Source of the DNA: Clostridiales bacterium
Lineage (GTDB): Bacteria; Bacillota; Clostridia; Oscillospirales; Oscillospiraceae
Length of the DNA stretch: 38,600 bases
Assembly (NCBI GenBank): GCA_003150355.1
Contig: QAMJ01000003.1
Coordinates: 1 to 38,600 of the forward strand
Reading direction: 5' to 3'
Below the pieces are notes generated by a model. The model had not been told where the DNA came from and made no database searches. It saw only the letters and a list, made by a program, of their open reading frames with translations. Positions 24,957 through 32,874 of the stretch are shown piece by piece. The translations under genes were made by a program, and so were the position numbers. Numbering within the stretch: the first letter of the stretch is position 1; each line of letters opens with the position of its first letter.

Positions 24957-24958
24957 AC

Positions 24959-25729
24959 ATGATCCTCGCAATTGACGTCGGCAACACCAATATCGTCCTC
25001 GGCATGATAGAGAACGGGGAGATCCAGAACGTCGTGCGCATCCATACGGATCTGCGCGAGACGGGAACGGAGTACGCGCTCAAGCTGCGCCAAGTTGCGG
25101 ATTTCTATCATATCGACCTTATGGGGCTCGAGGGGGCTATCATTTCCTCGGTCGTGCCTCCGGTCACGGAGTCACTGCGGCTGGCGGTGGAGAGCCTTAT
25201 CGGCAAAAAGCCGCTGATCGTCGCGCCGGGAATGAAGACCGGCATGAACGTCAGGATAGACGACCCGTCGACCATGGCGGGCGACCTCGTCGTCGGCAGC
25301 GTCGCCGCGATCGCATGCTACGGCGCGCCGCTCATAGTCATAGACATGGGCACCGCGACGACGATGGTGGTCATTGATAATGAAGGCAGCTACCGCGGCG
25401 GCGCGATCATCCCGGGCATAAAGCTGTCCTACGGCGCGCTCTCCTCCGGGACGAGCCTGCTGCCCGATATCGCCATCCTCCCGCCGAAGAGGGTCATCGC
25501 CACCAACACTGTTGATTCCATGCGCAGCGGCGCGGTCTACGGTACGGCCGCGATGCTTGACGGCATGATCGACCGGATGGAGAAGGAGATAGGCTATCCC
25601 TGCACGGTCGTTGCGACCGGCGGCCTGGCGAGAACTGTAGTGCAGAATTGCAGCCGTGACATCATTTACGATGCAGACCTGCTGCTCAAGGGGCTGTGGG
25701 TCCTGTATGACCGCAACCGGAAATCGTAA
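24959..25729 (+). CDS. coaX: Type III pantothenate kinase
   Basis: 256 residues. The start is ATG at 24959, because the protein must begin MILAIDVGNTNIVLGM; the frame is open further upstream but that part is antisense to nothing and overlaps the S-component gene. Family motifs: the phosphate-binding DVGNTN at the N-terminus, VPPVTESLR, the catalytic DMGTATTMVVIDNEG, GAIIPGIKLSYGAL, and late TVVATGGLA. It phosphorylates pantothenate, the first step to coenzyme A; type III enzymes need a monovalent cation and are not feedback-inhibited by CoA. It is directly linked to a putative pantothenate importer and followed by a strong terminator. Confidence 0.96.
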   Translation: MILAIDVGNTNIVLGMIENGEIQNVVRIHTDLRETGTEYALKLRQVADFYHIDLMGLEGAIISSVVPPVTESLRLAVESLIGKKPLIVAPGMKTGMNVRIDDPSTMAGDLVVGSVAAIACYGAPLIVIDMGTATTMVVIDNEGSYRGGAIIPGIKLSYGALSSGTSLLPDIAILPPKRVIATNTVDSMRSGAVYGTAAMLDGMIDRMEKEIGYPCTVVATGGLARTVVQNCSRDIIYDADLLLKGLWVLYDRNRKS

Positions 25730-25743
25730 ACAGAATAAATAAC

Positions 25744-25778
25744 AAGCCCGCATCCCGTAAAATGGGATGCGGGCTTTT
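25744..25778 (+). terminator. coaX terminator
   Basis: AAGCCCGCATCCC (25744-25756) and GGGATGCGGGCTT (25764-25776) with a seven-base loop, ending in TTTT. Confidence 0.93.
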
Positions 25779-25830
25779 GCTGCGGCTGGATCGAAAGCAA
25801 AAAAATATTAATTTTTCGATTGTTGAATAA

Positions 25831-25859
25831 TTGACAAACGCGCATAAGCCTGCTATAAT
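25831..25859 (+). promoter_or_regulatory. Promoter of the lipoprotein-apbE-rnf operon
   Basis: TTGACA at 25831-25836, 17 bases, TATAAT at 25854-25859; perfect consensus. No further promoter or terminator is obvious until 32826. Confidence 0.92.
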
Positions 25860-25921
25860 CCACCATGATATACGAGATGAGATTTTCGTATATAAGCTAC
25901 TCAAAAAATATGGAGGCAAAT

Positions 25922-27007
25922 ATGAAAAAGATCCTTGCACTTGTTCTTGCACTTTGCATGATTTTCGCGCTGGCTGCCTGCGGTCAGTCCGCTGCGCCCG
26001 CAGCCACTGAGGCTCCCGCAGCCGATGCGGCGACCGAGGCTCCCGCTGCCGATGCAGCTACCGAAGCTCCCGCTGCCGGCGGTGAGTACACTCTCGGCAT
26101 GGGCGTTTCCCTCAACATGGATTCTTCCAAGTCCGGCAATGCTCAGGTCGACGCTACCGTCGCAGCCGTTGTTCTCGACGCTGAGGGTAAGATAGTTTCC
26201 TGCCGTATCGACTGCGCGCAGAGCAAGATGGATATCTCCGAAGGCACTGTCGACACCGCGGCTGAGTTCAAGACCAAGATGGAGCTCGGCGATGATTACG
26301 GCATGGTCGCCTACGGCAACGCGATAGCCGAGTGGGACGCTCAGGCAAAGGCATTTGAAGAGTACGTTGTCGGCAAGACCGGCGAAGAGGTCGCCGCTAT
26401 TGAGACCGTTGAGAACGACCATGGCTACTCTGTCGCAGCAGATGAGGCTCTCTACGCTTCCTGCACCATTCAGATCACCGACTTCAAGGATGCCGTTGTC
26501 AAGGCCTGCGGCGATGTCAACACTATGAGCTTCACCTCTGACGGAACTTTCACTCTCGGCCTTGCTGCAAAGACCAGCGCTGCCGAGTCCACCGATCCCA
26601 CCGCTGACGCAGACGGCGTCGTCAAGATGTACACCGAGTTCGGCGCAGCTGTTGTCGGCGCTGACGGAAAGATCCTTGCTGCTGTCAACGATGCAACTCA
26701 GCCCAACATCAGCTTCGACGAGGACGGCGAGATCACCGAGACCTCTTTCAAGGGCACCAAGATGGAGCTTGGCGATGATTACGGCATGGTCGCTTACGGC
26801 AACGCGATAGCCGAGTGGGACGCTCAGTCCAAGGCTTTCTCCGAGTACGTCGTCGGCAAGACCGCAGCTGAGGTCGCCGCTATCGAGACCACCGAGAACG
26901 ACCACGGCTACTCCGTCGCAGCGGACGAGACTCTTCTCGCTTCCTGCACCATTCAGATCACCGGCATGATGGCTGTCATCGCTCAGGCTGCTGAATACGC
27001 AAGATAA
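25922..27007 (+). CDS. Lipoprotein with two near-identical modules, first gene of the rnf operon
   Basis: 361 residues from ATG at 25922 (GGAGG seven bases before). The signal peptide ends in the lipobox LAAC (Cys20). A linker of three ATEAPAADA-type repeats follows, then two copies of one module, about 55-195 and 210-355. The second halves of the modules are almost the same: KMELGDDYGMVAYGNAIAEW followed by DAQ(A/S)KAF(E/S)EYVVGKT, then AAIET(V/T)ENDHGYSVAADE and ASCTIQIT. The module start (VVLDAEGKIVSCRIDCAQSK, VVGADGKILAAVNDATQ) recalls FMN-binding-domain proteins, but there is no S/T-G-A-T/S flavinylation motif. It heads an operon with apbE and rnfCDGEA, so it is probably an extracytoplasmic partner of that complex, perhaps electron acceptor or scaffold. 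Confidence 0.85.
   Translation: MKKILALVLALCMIFALAACGQSAAPAATEAPAADAATEAPAADAATEAPAAGGEYTLGMGVSLNMDSSKSGNAQVDATVAAVVLDAEGKIVSCRIDCAQSKMDISEGTVDTAAEFKTKMELGDDYGMVAYGNAIAEWDAQAKAFEEYVVGKTGEEVAAIETVENDHGYSVAADEALYASCTIQITDFKDAVVKACGDVNTMSFTSDGTFTLGLAAKTSAAESTDPTADADGVVKMYTEFGAAVVGADGKILAAVNDATQPNISFDEDGEITETSFKGTKMELGDDYGMVAYGNAIAEWDAQSKAFSEYVVGKTAAEVAAIETTENDHGYSVAADETLLASCTIQITGMMAVIAQAAEYAR
26277..26972 (+). repeat. Intragenic tandem duplication inside the rnf-operon lipoprotein gene
   Basis: DNA at about 26277-26487 and 26758-26970 is nearly the same. For example the 66 bases encoding ELGDDYGMVAYGNAIAEWDA differ at only a couple of third positions. The upstream parts of the two modules have diverged much more, which suggests recent homogenisation by gene conversion of the second half only. 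Confidence 0.8.
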
Positions 27008-27039
27008 ACAAATTTAAAAATCGCACTGGAGATGTGTCA

Positions 27040-28083
27040 ATGAAAAGAATAGCGGCATGGTTCATGTCAGCGCTCCTGCTGGCATTATCCCTGACCGGAT
27101 GCTCCGCCGGCAAGACCGAGACGGAGAACCGGGGAAAGTCCTACTTCACTTACTTTGACACAGTCTCCTTCGTGTACAGCTATGCAGGAGACTCGGCAGA
27201 GCAGTTTGACAGACGCTCTGCCGGGGCTTCTGGCATTTTGGGGGAATATCACCGGCTCTTTGATATATACCATGAGTATTCCGGGGAGAATAATCTGTGT
27301 ACGCTCAACCGGAACGCGGGCGGAGAGAGCATCGAGGTCGACCGTAAGCTCATTGACTTTCTCGTTTATGCGAAGGAGCTGTATGAAACGACCGACGGCA
27401 AGATGAACGTTATGATGGGCTCAGTGCTCAGCATTTGGCATGACCTGCGCACTGCCGCCGGGGACGATCCCGCCTCTGCCCGCATCCCCACGGATGAAGA
27501 GCTGCAAACGGCCGGCGAACATACGGACATCTCCTCTCTTGAGATAGACGAAGAAAACTGCACCGTGCGCATAAGCGACCCGGATGCGTCTATTGACGTC
27601 GGCGCGCTCGGCAAGGGCTACGCGACCGAGATGGCCGCGCGGTGGTTAGAAGCTGACGGAGCCTTAGGGTACGTGCTCAATGTCGGCGGCAATATCCGCA
27701 TCGTCGGCACAAAGCCCGACGGCAGCGGCTGGGTCACCGGCGTGAAGGACCCGGCAAATACCGAGCAGTTTGCCGTCAAGCTCATGCTCACGGATACGTC
27801 CTGCGTTACCTCCGGCTCGTATGAGCGCTACTATACCGTTGACGGCGTGCGCTATCACCATATAATCGATGAGGCCACGCTCTTCCCTGCGGACTATTAC
27901 AGCTCTCTTACGGTCGTCATCAAGGACAGCGCGCTTGCCGACGCGCTCTCCACGGCGCTTTTCTGCATGCCCTATGAGGACGGCGCCGCTTTGGCCGAAA
28001 GTCTCGGCGCAGAGGTTTTGTGGATATTCCCGGACGGTGAGATCAGGTATACCCCCGGGATGGAAAAACTAATAGCGAATTGA
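27040..28083 (+). CDS. apbE: FAD:protein FMN transferase ApbE
   Basis: 347 residues from ATG at 27040 (GGAG eight bases upstream); a GTG two codons earlier is less likely. Lipoprotein signal with lipobox LTGC (Cys about 21), so it works outside the membrane. Family motifs: the flavin-binding VDVGALGKGYATEMAARWLE, LNVGGNIRIVGTKPDG, SCVTSGSYERYYTVDGVRYH and the Mg-binding ADALSTALFCMP. The usual DPxTGxP loop is altered to DEATLFPAD. It splits FAD and attaches FMN through a phosphoester to Thr/Ser in target proteins; here the targets are expected to be RnfG and RnfD, encoded just downstream. Confidence 0.94.
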   Translation: MKRIAAWFMSALLLALSLTGCSAGKTETENRGKSYFTYFDTVSFVYSYAGDSAEQFDRRSAGASGILGEYHRLFDIYHEYSGENNLCTLNRNAGGESIEVDRKLIDFLVYAKELYETTDGKMNVMMGSVLSIWHDLRTAAGDDPASARIPTDEELQTAGEHTDISSLEIDEENCTVRISDPDASIDVGALGKGYATEMAARWLEADGALGYVLNVGGNIRIVGTKPDGSGWVTGVKDPANTEQFAVKLMLTDTSCVTSGSYERYYTVDGVRYHHIIDEATLFPADYYSSLTVVIKDSALADALSTALFCMPYEDGAALAESLGAEVLWIFPDGEIRYTPGMEKLIAN

Positions 28084-28107
28084 AGGATAACAGGAGGCAA
28101 GAGGCTT

Positions 28108-29436
28108 ATGAGCTTCGGAAAAAACATTTCTACCCTTAAGCTGCCCCACCATAAGCAGACCTCAGGCATGGCGTCAGAGCCGATAACGCCGAGCGCCGAA
28201 GTGCTGCTTCCGATGAACATGCACTCCGGTCAGGCGGCCGTGCCGGTCGTCGAGGTCGGGCAGCATGTATACCGCGGCCAGCTTATCGCGCGCGAGGAGG
28301 GAAAGAACTCTTCCCCCGTTCACGCAAGCGTTTCCGGCACTGTCAAGGCCATTGAGCCGTATGGCCGCACTCAGGCGATCCGCATCGAGAGCGACGGCAA
28401 GATGGAAGCAGACCCCGAGCTGAAGGCTCCCGACGTGCATGATCTTGACAGCTTTCTTCAGGCCGTGCGCGAGAGCGGCATCGTCGGTCTCGGCGGCGCG
28501 GCGTTCCCCGTCTGGGCAAAGCTTGACGCAGTCCGCCGCAACAAGATCAAGACCGTGCTGATAAACGGCGCGGAGTGCGAGCCCTATATCACGAGCGACG
28601 ACCGCACCATGGTCGAGCACAGTGAGCTTATAAAGCAGGGCGTCGCGCTTCTCAAGCAGTACCTTGGCAGCGAGGAGTTCATCATCGGCATTGAGAAGAA
28701 CAAGCCCGCCGCGATTGCGGAGCTTGAGTGCACCTTTGCCGATGACCCCGCCGTTACCGTGAAGCCCCTCAAGAGCGTGTACCCGCAGGGCGCAAAGCAG
28801 GTGCTGCTCTATAACGCCACCGGAAAGGTCGTCGGCCCCGGCCAGCGTCTCGCGTCCCTCGGCGTTATCATTATAAACGTCACCTCTCTCACCAAGGTTG
28901 CCCAGTACATGAACGACGGCATGCCCCTTGTCGAGAAGACCGTCACGGTCGACGGCTCCGCCGTCAAGGAGCCGAAGAACCTCATCGTCCCCATCGGCAC
29001 ACCCGTTGGCTACGTTATCGAGCAGGCCGGCGGCTTCAAGTGCGAGCCGGGCAAGGTCATCCTCGGCGGCCCGATGATGGGCAAATGCGTCTCCGATCTT
29101 AACGCTCCCGTCATTAAGGCCACGAACGCCGTTCTTGCTTTCGATAAGAAGGACTCCGCCGCGCTTGAGCCTACTCCGTGCATCCACTGCGGCCGCTGCG
29201 TGTCGAACTGCCCTCTCGCCCTCAACCCGACGGCGTTTGCCAAGGCTATTGAGATTGAGGACGAGGCGGAGCGCTACGCAGTCCTGACCAAAGAGCAGGT
29301 GTCTCTCTGCATGTCCTGCGGCTGCTGCTCCTATGTCTGCCCCGCACACCGTCCGCTCGTTGACTATAACAGCGAAGCTAAGAGCTTCGTCAGAAAATAC
29401 AAGGCCGCTCTGGCCGAAAAAGAAGGGGGAAAGTGA
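28108..29436 (+). CDS. rnfC: Rnf complex subunit RnfC
   Basis: 442 residues, cytoplasmic. The N-terminal barrel region (SSPVHASVSGTVKAIEPYGR) precedes the nucleotide and flavin-binding domain with GIVGLGGAAFPVWAKL and NGAECEPYITSDDRTM, the standard NADH/FMN site of RnfC and complex I subunit NuoF. Two 4Fe-4S ferredoxin motifs follow: CIHCGRCVSNCP at about 358-369 and CMSCGCCSYVCP at about 401-412, both with all four cysteines. It is the NAD(H) entry or exit point of Rnf complexes. Its redox residues are intact, in contrast to RnfA and RnfE of the same operon. Ribosome site AGGAGG before ATG at 28108; rnfD begins one base after the stop. Confidence 0.95.
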   Translation: MSFGKNISTLKLPHHKQTSGMASEPITPSAEVLLPMNMHSGQAAVPVVEVGQHVYRGQLIAREEGKNSSPVHASVSGTVKAIEPYGRTQAIRIESDGKMEADPELKAPDVHDLDSFLQAVRESGIVGLGGAAFPVWAKLDAVRRNKIKTVLINGAECEPYITSDDRTMVEHSELIKQGVALLKQYLGSEEFIIGIEKNKPAAIAELECTFADDPAVTVKPLKSVYPQGAKQVLLYNATGKVVGPGQRLASLGVIIINVTSLTKVAQYMNDGMPLVEKTVTVDGSAVKEPKNLIVPIGTPVGYVIEQAGGFKCEPGKVILGGPMMGKCVSDLNAPVIKATNAVLAFDKKDSAALEPTPCIHCGRCVSNCPLALNPTAFAKAIEIEDEAERYAVLTKEQVSLCMSCGCCSYVCPAHRPLVDYNSEAKSFVRKYKAALAEKEGGK

Positions 29437-29437
29437 T

Positions 29438-30361
29438 ATGGATAAGCTGATCGTATCGAACGCCCCGCATATTCATACCTCGGATTCCAGCCGCCGCGTG
29501 ATGCTCGATGTCGTCATCGCGCTGCTCCCGGCCACCGTCGCCGCCGTCGTGATCTTCGGCACCGGCGCGCTTAAGGTCATCGCCGCCTGCGTCATCGGTG
29601 CTGTCGTTTCCGAAGCGCTGTTCGATCTTGCGACCCACAGAAAGCAGACCGTGGGCGACTTCAGCGCCGTCGTCACCGGGCTTCTGCTTGGGCTGAACCT
29701 CAGCTCGAGCGTCCCCGTCTGGCAGTGCGTCGTTGGCTCTGCCTTCGCGATAATCATCGTCAAGTGCCTCTTCGGCGGGCTTGGGCACAACTTCGCAAAC
29801 CCCGCCATCAGCGGCCGCGTGTTCATGCTGCTTGCCTTCTCCGAAGTCGCAGGCGGCGCTATGCCGGCCGTTGTGGAGCTTGAGGCCTCCGCTACCCCGC
29901 TGGAGCTCATCTCTGCCGGTTCCGAGCAACTCCCCTCGCTGATGGATATGTTCCTCGGCCTGCGCGGCGGCGCTGTCGGTGAGAGCTGCATCCTCGCCCT
30001 GCTCATCGGCTACGCATATCTCTGCGCGCGCCGTGTCATCAAGTGGTACGTTCCCGCCGCCTTTGTCGGCACGGTGTTCGTCCTCTCCCTTGTCTCCGCC
30101 GGAAGCTTCGTCACCGCGCTTTATTCCGTCATGGCAGGCGGCGTGTTCCTCGGCGCGATCTTCATGGCGACCGACTATGTCACCACTCCCATCAATAACA
30201 CCGGCAGAGTTGTGTTCGCGGTCGGCTGCGGCGTGATAACCTTTGTCATCCGCGAGTTCTGCGCCTACCCCGAGGGCGTGTCCTTCTCCATCCTCGCCAT
30301 GAACATACTCACCCCGTATATCGAGAAATGGACGGCCAAGAAGCCGCTTGGAGGTGTCTGA
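29438..30361 (+). CDS. rnfD: Rnf complex subunit RnfD
   Basis: 307 residues from ATG at 29438; an earlier in-frame start lies inside rnfC and would give an unlikely N-terminus. It begins SNAPHIHTSDSSRRVMLDVV (the usual S-P-H family start) and has about eight to ten membrane helices, with KCLFGGLGHNFANPAISGRV typical of RnfD/NqrB. The position that carries covalent FMN reads ASATPLELI, with Thr153 as candidate; many homologues have S/T-G-A-T here, so the Gly is replaced by Ser. The conserved late part FLGAIFMATDYVTTPINNTG is present. It should pass electrons through flavin within the membrane. Confidence 0.94.
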   Translation: MDKLIVSNAPHIHTSDSSRRVMLDVVIALLPATVAAVVIFGTGALKVIAACVIGAVVSEALFDLATHRKQTVGDFSAVVTGLLLGLNLSSSVPVWQCVVGSAFAIIIVKCLFGGLGHNFANPAISGRVFMLLAFSEVAGGAMPAVVELEASATPLELISAGSEQLPSLMDMFLGLRGGAVGESCILALLIGYAYLCARRVIKWYVPAAFVGTVFVLSLVSAGSFVTALYSVMAGGVFLGAIFMATDYVTTPINNTGRVVFAVGCGVITFVIREFCAYPEGVSFSILAMNILTPYIEKWTAKKPLGGV

Positions 30362-30362
30362 T

Positions 30363-31652
30363 ATGAAAAATACCGTAAAGTCAGTCATTGTCCTTGTGCT
30401 CATTTTCGCCGTTATGATGCTCGGCATCACCGGCGTCAATGCCTATACCGCGCCCATCATCGCGGCCAACGGCTCCGCCGCGGTCTATGAGCCGCTGCTT
30501 GAGGTCATGCCCGACGCGCAGGATTTCGAGCTGCTCTATGACGCGGCCGATCCCGCGGCTTCGACCCTTACCGACGTGCCCGAAACCGTTCAGGGGCTGT
30601 ACCGTGAGACCTCCGGTCTCGGCTATGTTATCCGCCTGTCCACCACCAAGGGCTATACCGGCGAGCCGATAGAGCTCACAATGGCGGTCGACAGCGAGGG
30701 CAAAATTTCCGGCATCAAGCTCAATACATTCTCCGACAGCAAGCACTTCGGCGAGGACTATCCCGACAGCTATCTCGGTCAGGACTCCGCGCTCGGCGGC
30801 GTGAGCCTTGTCGCCGGCGTCACTTATTCCTCCAAGGCCTTCAAGGAGGCCGTCGAGGACGGCTTCGCCGTGCTCACCGCAAACTCCCTCGTCTCTGCAG
30901 GTGTCAAGAGCGATAGCCAGATCCTGCTTGAGCTGCTGCCCAGCCTCTTCCCCGGCATGGCAAATACCGAGGGCGTCGCCCAGTACACCGAGCGTGAGCT
31001 CTCAGGCGGCAGCATTGCAGCGGCGCTCGACTCCGCAAACGGCGTCGGCGCGGCATACATCGCCTCGATTGGCGAGAACAGCTATCTCGTGCTCGTGAAC
31101 GATTCTCTCTCAGCCCGCGCCTATGACGTAAACGGGGCGGACGTTACCGAGAGTGTTGACGCGGCAATACTTAAGGAAGCAGCCACTGACGCCGCGGCGA
31201 ATATCGAGGACAGCTCCGCCAAGGAGATCAAGAAGCTCTCGAAGCTCGCCGGTGACGGCGCCGAGTGCACACCCATCGCACTCGACGGACTCTACGGCAC
31301 GGTCTCCCATGCCTACAGCATAAGCGTCGGCGGCAGCACCTATTACGGCTTTGCCGCGCGTCCGCTCGGCTATGGCAACATGCCCATGCTCCTCTACTAT
31401 GTGCTCGATGAGAGCGGCGCTATCGTCTCCATGACGGCGGATGAGCTCATCCTCATGGGCGATTACTTCAATGCCTATGAGCTGAACGAATCCGATTACA
31501 AGGCCGGCTTTGCCGGGATCACCGGAGATAGCTGGAACGGCGATCAGGCTTTGATATCCGGCGCAACGATCTCCTCTGAGGCTGTCTCCGCCGCCACCGC
31601 GGATGTGTTCCTGGCCTTTGGCGCGATCGATCAAAACGGAGGTGAAGGCTGA
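30363..31652 (+). CDS. rnfG: Rnf complex subunit RnfG, enlarged with two FMN-binding-like domains
   Basis: 429 residues from ATG at 30363 (GGAGGTG eight bases before), roughly twice the usual length. One N-terminal membrane helix (about 6-28) anchors a large extracytoplasmic part. The first FMN_bind-like half (about 80-175) has GYTGEPIELTMAVDSEGKIS and, where the flavin Thr would be, LVAGVTYSSKAF (Thr154 but no S-G-A-T). The second half (about 300-425) ends with DQALISGATISSEAVSAA, a canonical ApbE target with Thr402. So at least one, perhaps two, covalent FMN groups are held outside the membrane. Starts right after the rnfD stop; rnfE overlaps its stop by one base. Confidence 0.92.
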   Translation: MKNTVKSVIVLVLIFAVMMLGITGVNAYTAPIIAANGSAAVYEPLLEVMPDAQDFELLYDAADPAASTLTDVPETVQGLYRETSGLGYVIRLSTTKGYTGEPIELTMAVDSEGKISGIKLNTFSDSKHFGEDYPDSYLGQDSALGGVSLVAGVTYSSKAFKEAVEDGFAVLTANSLVSAGVKSDSQILLELLPSLFPGMANTEGVAQYTERELSGGSIAAALDSANGVGAAYIASIGENSYLVLVNDSLSARAYDVNGADVTESVDAAILKEAATDAAANIEDSSAKEIKKLSKLAGDGAECTPIALDGLYGTVSHAYSISVGGSTYYGFAARPLGYGNMPMLLYYVLDESGAIVSMTADELILMGDYFNAYELNESDYKAGFAGITGDSWNGDQALISGATISSEAVSAATADVFLAFGAIDQNGGEG

Positions 31653-32296
31653 TGAACGAAAATAAGCTTCGCGCAGCCATTGCGCAAAATCCCGTGCTTG
31701 TCCTGCTCCTCGGCGCATGCCCGGCGCTTGCGGCGACTACCGCCGTGCTCCCGGCTCTCACGCTGGGCGTCACCGCGCTTGCGGTCATGCTGCTCGCGTC
31801 CCTTTTCTCCTCGCTTATCAAGAAGCTCCTTCCCGAGAACACGCTGTTCATCGCCCAGTTCATGCTGGTCGCGGGCTTTGCGAGCATGGCGCAGCTTCTT
31901 CTGAACGCGTGGCTGCCCAAGGTCTATAACATGCTCGGCGTCTATGCCGCGCTCCTCGCCGTTGATGCGCTCATTTTCTCCGAGTCCGAGCGCGCGGCGC
32001 AGCAGAGCGTTGGCGCGGCACTCAAGGATAGCTTCCTTACCGGCCTCGGCTTCATCGCGGCGCTCTTTGTCACCGCCGCGATAAGAGAGATCTTCGGCGC
32101 GGGCAGCTTTGCCGGGATCATGCTTGACTTCTTCAAGGCGCACAGCGTCTCCCTGCTCACAAGTCCCGCCGGCGGCTTCATCGTGCTTGCGATCGTCATG
32201 GCCGTTGTCAGCGCCGTCAGCAAGAAGAGCACTGCCGCTCTCGGCGGCACTGCGGACGCGATCATTTCGGCCTGTGCCGAAAAGAAGGAGGCGTAA
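31652..32296 (+). CDS. rnfE: Rnf complex subunit RnfE, divergent
   Basis: 214 residues, about six membrane helices, with the RnfE/NqrD opening AQNPVLVLLLGACPALAATT and later GLGFIAALFVTAAIREIFGA. In standard RnfE/NqrD two cysteines, one in the LGxCP motif and one in a VNC motif, help bind the membrane 2Fe-2S cluster. Here the first is kept (Cys23), but the second region reads LLAVDALIFSESERAA, so N-C has become D-A (Asp105, Ala106). The last ~30 residues are a soluble cytoplasmic tail. The start TGATG overlaps the rnfG stop by one base. Confidence 0.9.
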   Translation: MNENKLRAAIAQNPVLVLLLGACPALAATTAVLPALTLGVTALAVMLLASLFSSLIKKLLPENTLFIAQFMLVAGFASMAQLLLNAWLPKVYNMLGVYAALLAVDALIFSESERAAQQSVGAALKDSFLTGLGFIAALFVTAAIREIFGAGSFAGIMLDFFKAHSVSLLTSPAGGFIVLAIVMAVVSAVSKKSTAALGGTADAIISACAEKKEA

Positions 32297-32299
32297 ACG

Positions 32300-32809
32300 A
32301 TGGACTTCAAAACCTTTCTGCTTATCATAATCGGCAGCGCGCTTGCGAATAACGTCGTTCTGGAGCAGTTCTTCGGCGTCACCCCAGCGCTTGGCGCGAA
32401 GGGCAGCGCAAAGGCGCTTGCAAAGTACGGCCTTGCCGTCGCGGCGGTCACGCTCGTCGCAGCGCTCTGCACTGCCGGTATCAGCATCGGTGTGTATTCG
32501 ACCTTTGTCGCCGCTCTCTGGGTGCTGATCGCGGCCTCCGTCATCGGCCACTTCTTCACCGATAAGTACCTGCTCATCGCGCTCAACGGCGTCGTTTTCG
32601 GCACCTGCGCAAACGCCGCCGGCAGCGGCCTTGCCGAAGCCTCGGCTTCCGCACTGGGCGCAGGGCTTGGCTTCACCGTTGCCCTGCTGCTCTTTGCCGG
32701 GGTCGAGACAAAGATCGATGACAAGTATGTCCCCGCGGCCTTTCGCGGCTTCCCCGTGCGGCTCCTCGCCGCCGGCATCCTTTCGATGGCCGTCGTCGCG
32801 TTCAAGTAA
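32300..32809 (+). CDS. rnfA: Rnf complex subunit RnfA, divergent and without cluster cysteines
   Basis: 169 residues, shorter than the usual ~190. The family opening SALANNVVLEQFFGVTPALG and the ending YVPAAFRGFPVRLLAAGILS identify it. Standard RnfA/NqrE has Cys in FLGICPFLG and in TNCAVLG; here these read FFGVTPALG (Thr28) and LNGVVFG (Gly97), so both cluster ligands are missing. The two remaining cysteines (57, 103) are at other positions. With RnfE having lost one as well, the intramembrane 2Fe-2S cluster probably cannot form in the normal way. Last gene of the operon; no rnfB follows, a terminator does. Confidence 0.88.
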   Translation: MDFKTFLLIIIGSALANNVVLEQFFGVTPALGAKGSAKALAKYGLAVAAVTLVAALCTAGISIGVYSTFVAALWVLIAASVIGHFFTDKYLLIALNGVVFGTCANAAGSGLAEASASALGAGLGFTVALLLFAGVETKIDDKYVPAAFRGFPVRLLAAGILSMAVVAFK

Positions 32810-32825
32810 ACCGCACTTGTAAACT

Positions 32826-32866
32826 GAAAACAGACCTGCTTCCATAACGGAGGCAGGTCTGTTTTC
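32826..32866. terminator. Terminator after rnfA
   Basis: GAAAACAGACCTGC (32826-32839) and GCAGGTCTGTTTTC (32853-32866), perfect 14-base-pair stem, A-rich on one side and T-rich on the other. It also serves the convergent collagen-like fragment. Confidence 0.93.
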
Positions 32867-32874
32867 ATAGCACT

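Noticed and set aside
24584..24958. Upstream extension of coaX
   Set aside because: The frame is open but overlaps the S-component gene, and coaX proteins begin at the DVGNTN region encoded from 24959.
22917..24971. Minus-strand open frame of 684 codons
   Set aside because: Shadow of the secreted-protein and S-component genes; it spans two promoters and a terminator of the plus strand.
25976..26090. Short tandem repeats as a possible CRISPR array
   Set aside because: They encode the Ala/Thr/Glu/Pro linker of the lipoprotein; there are no spacers.
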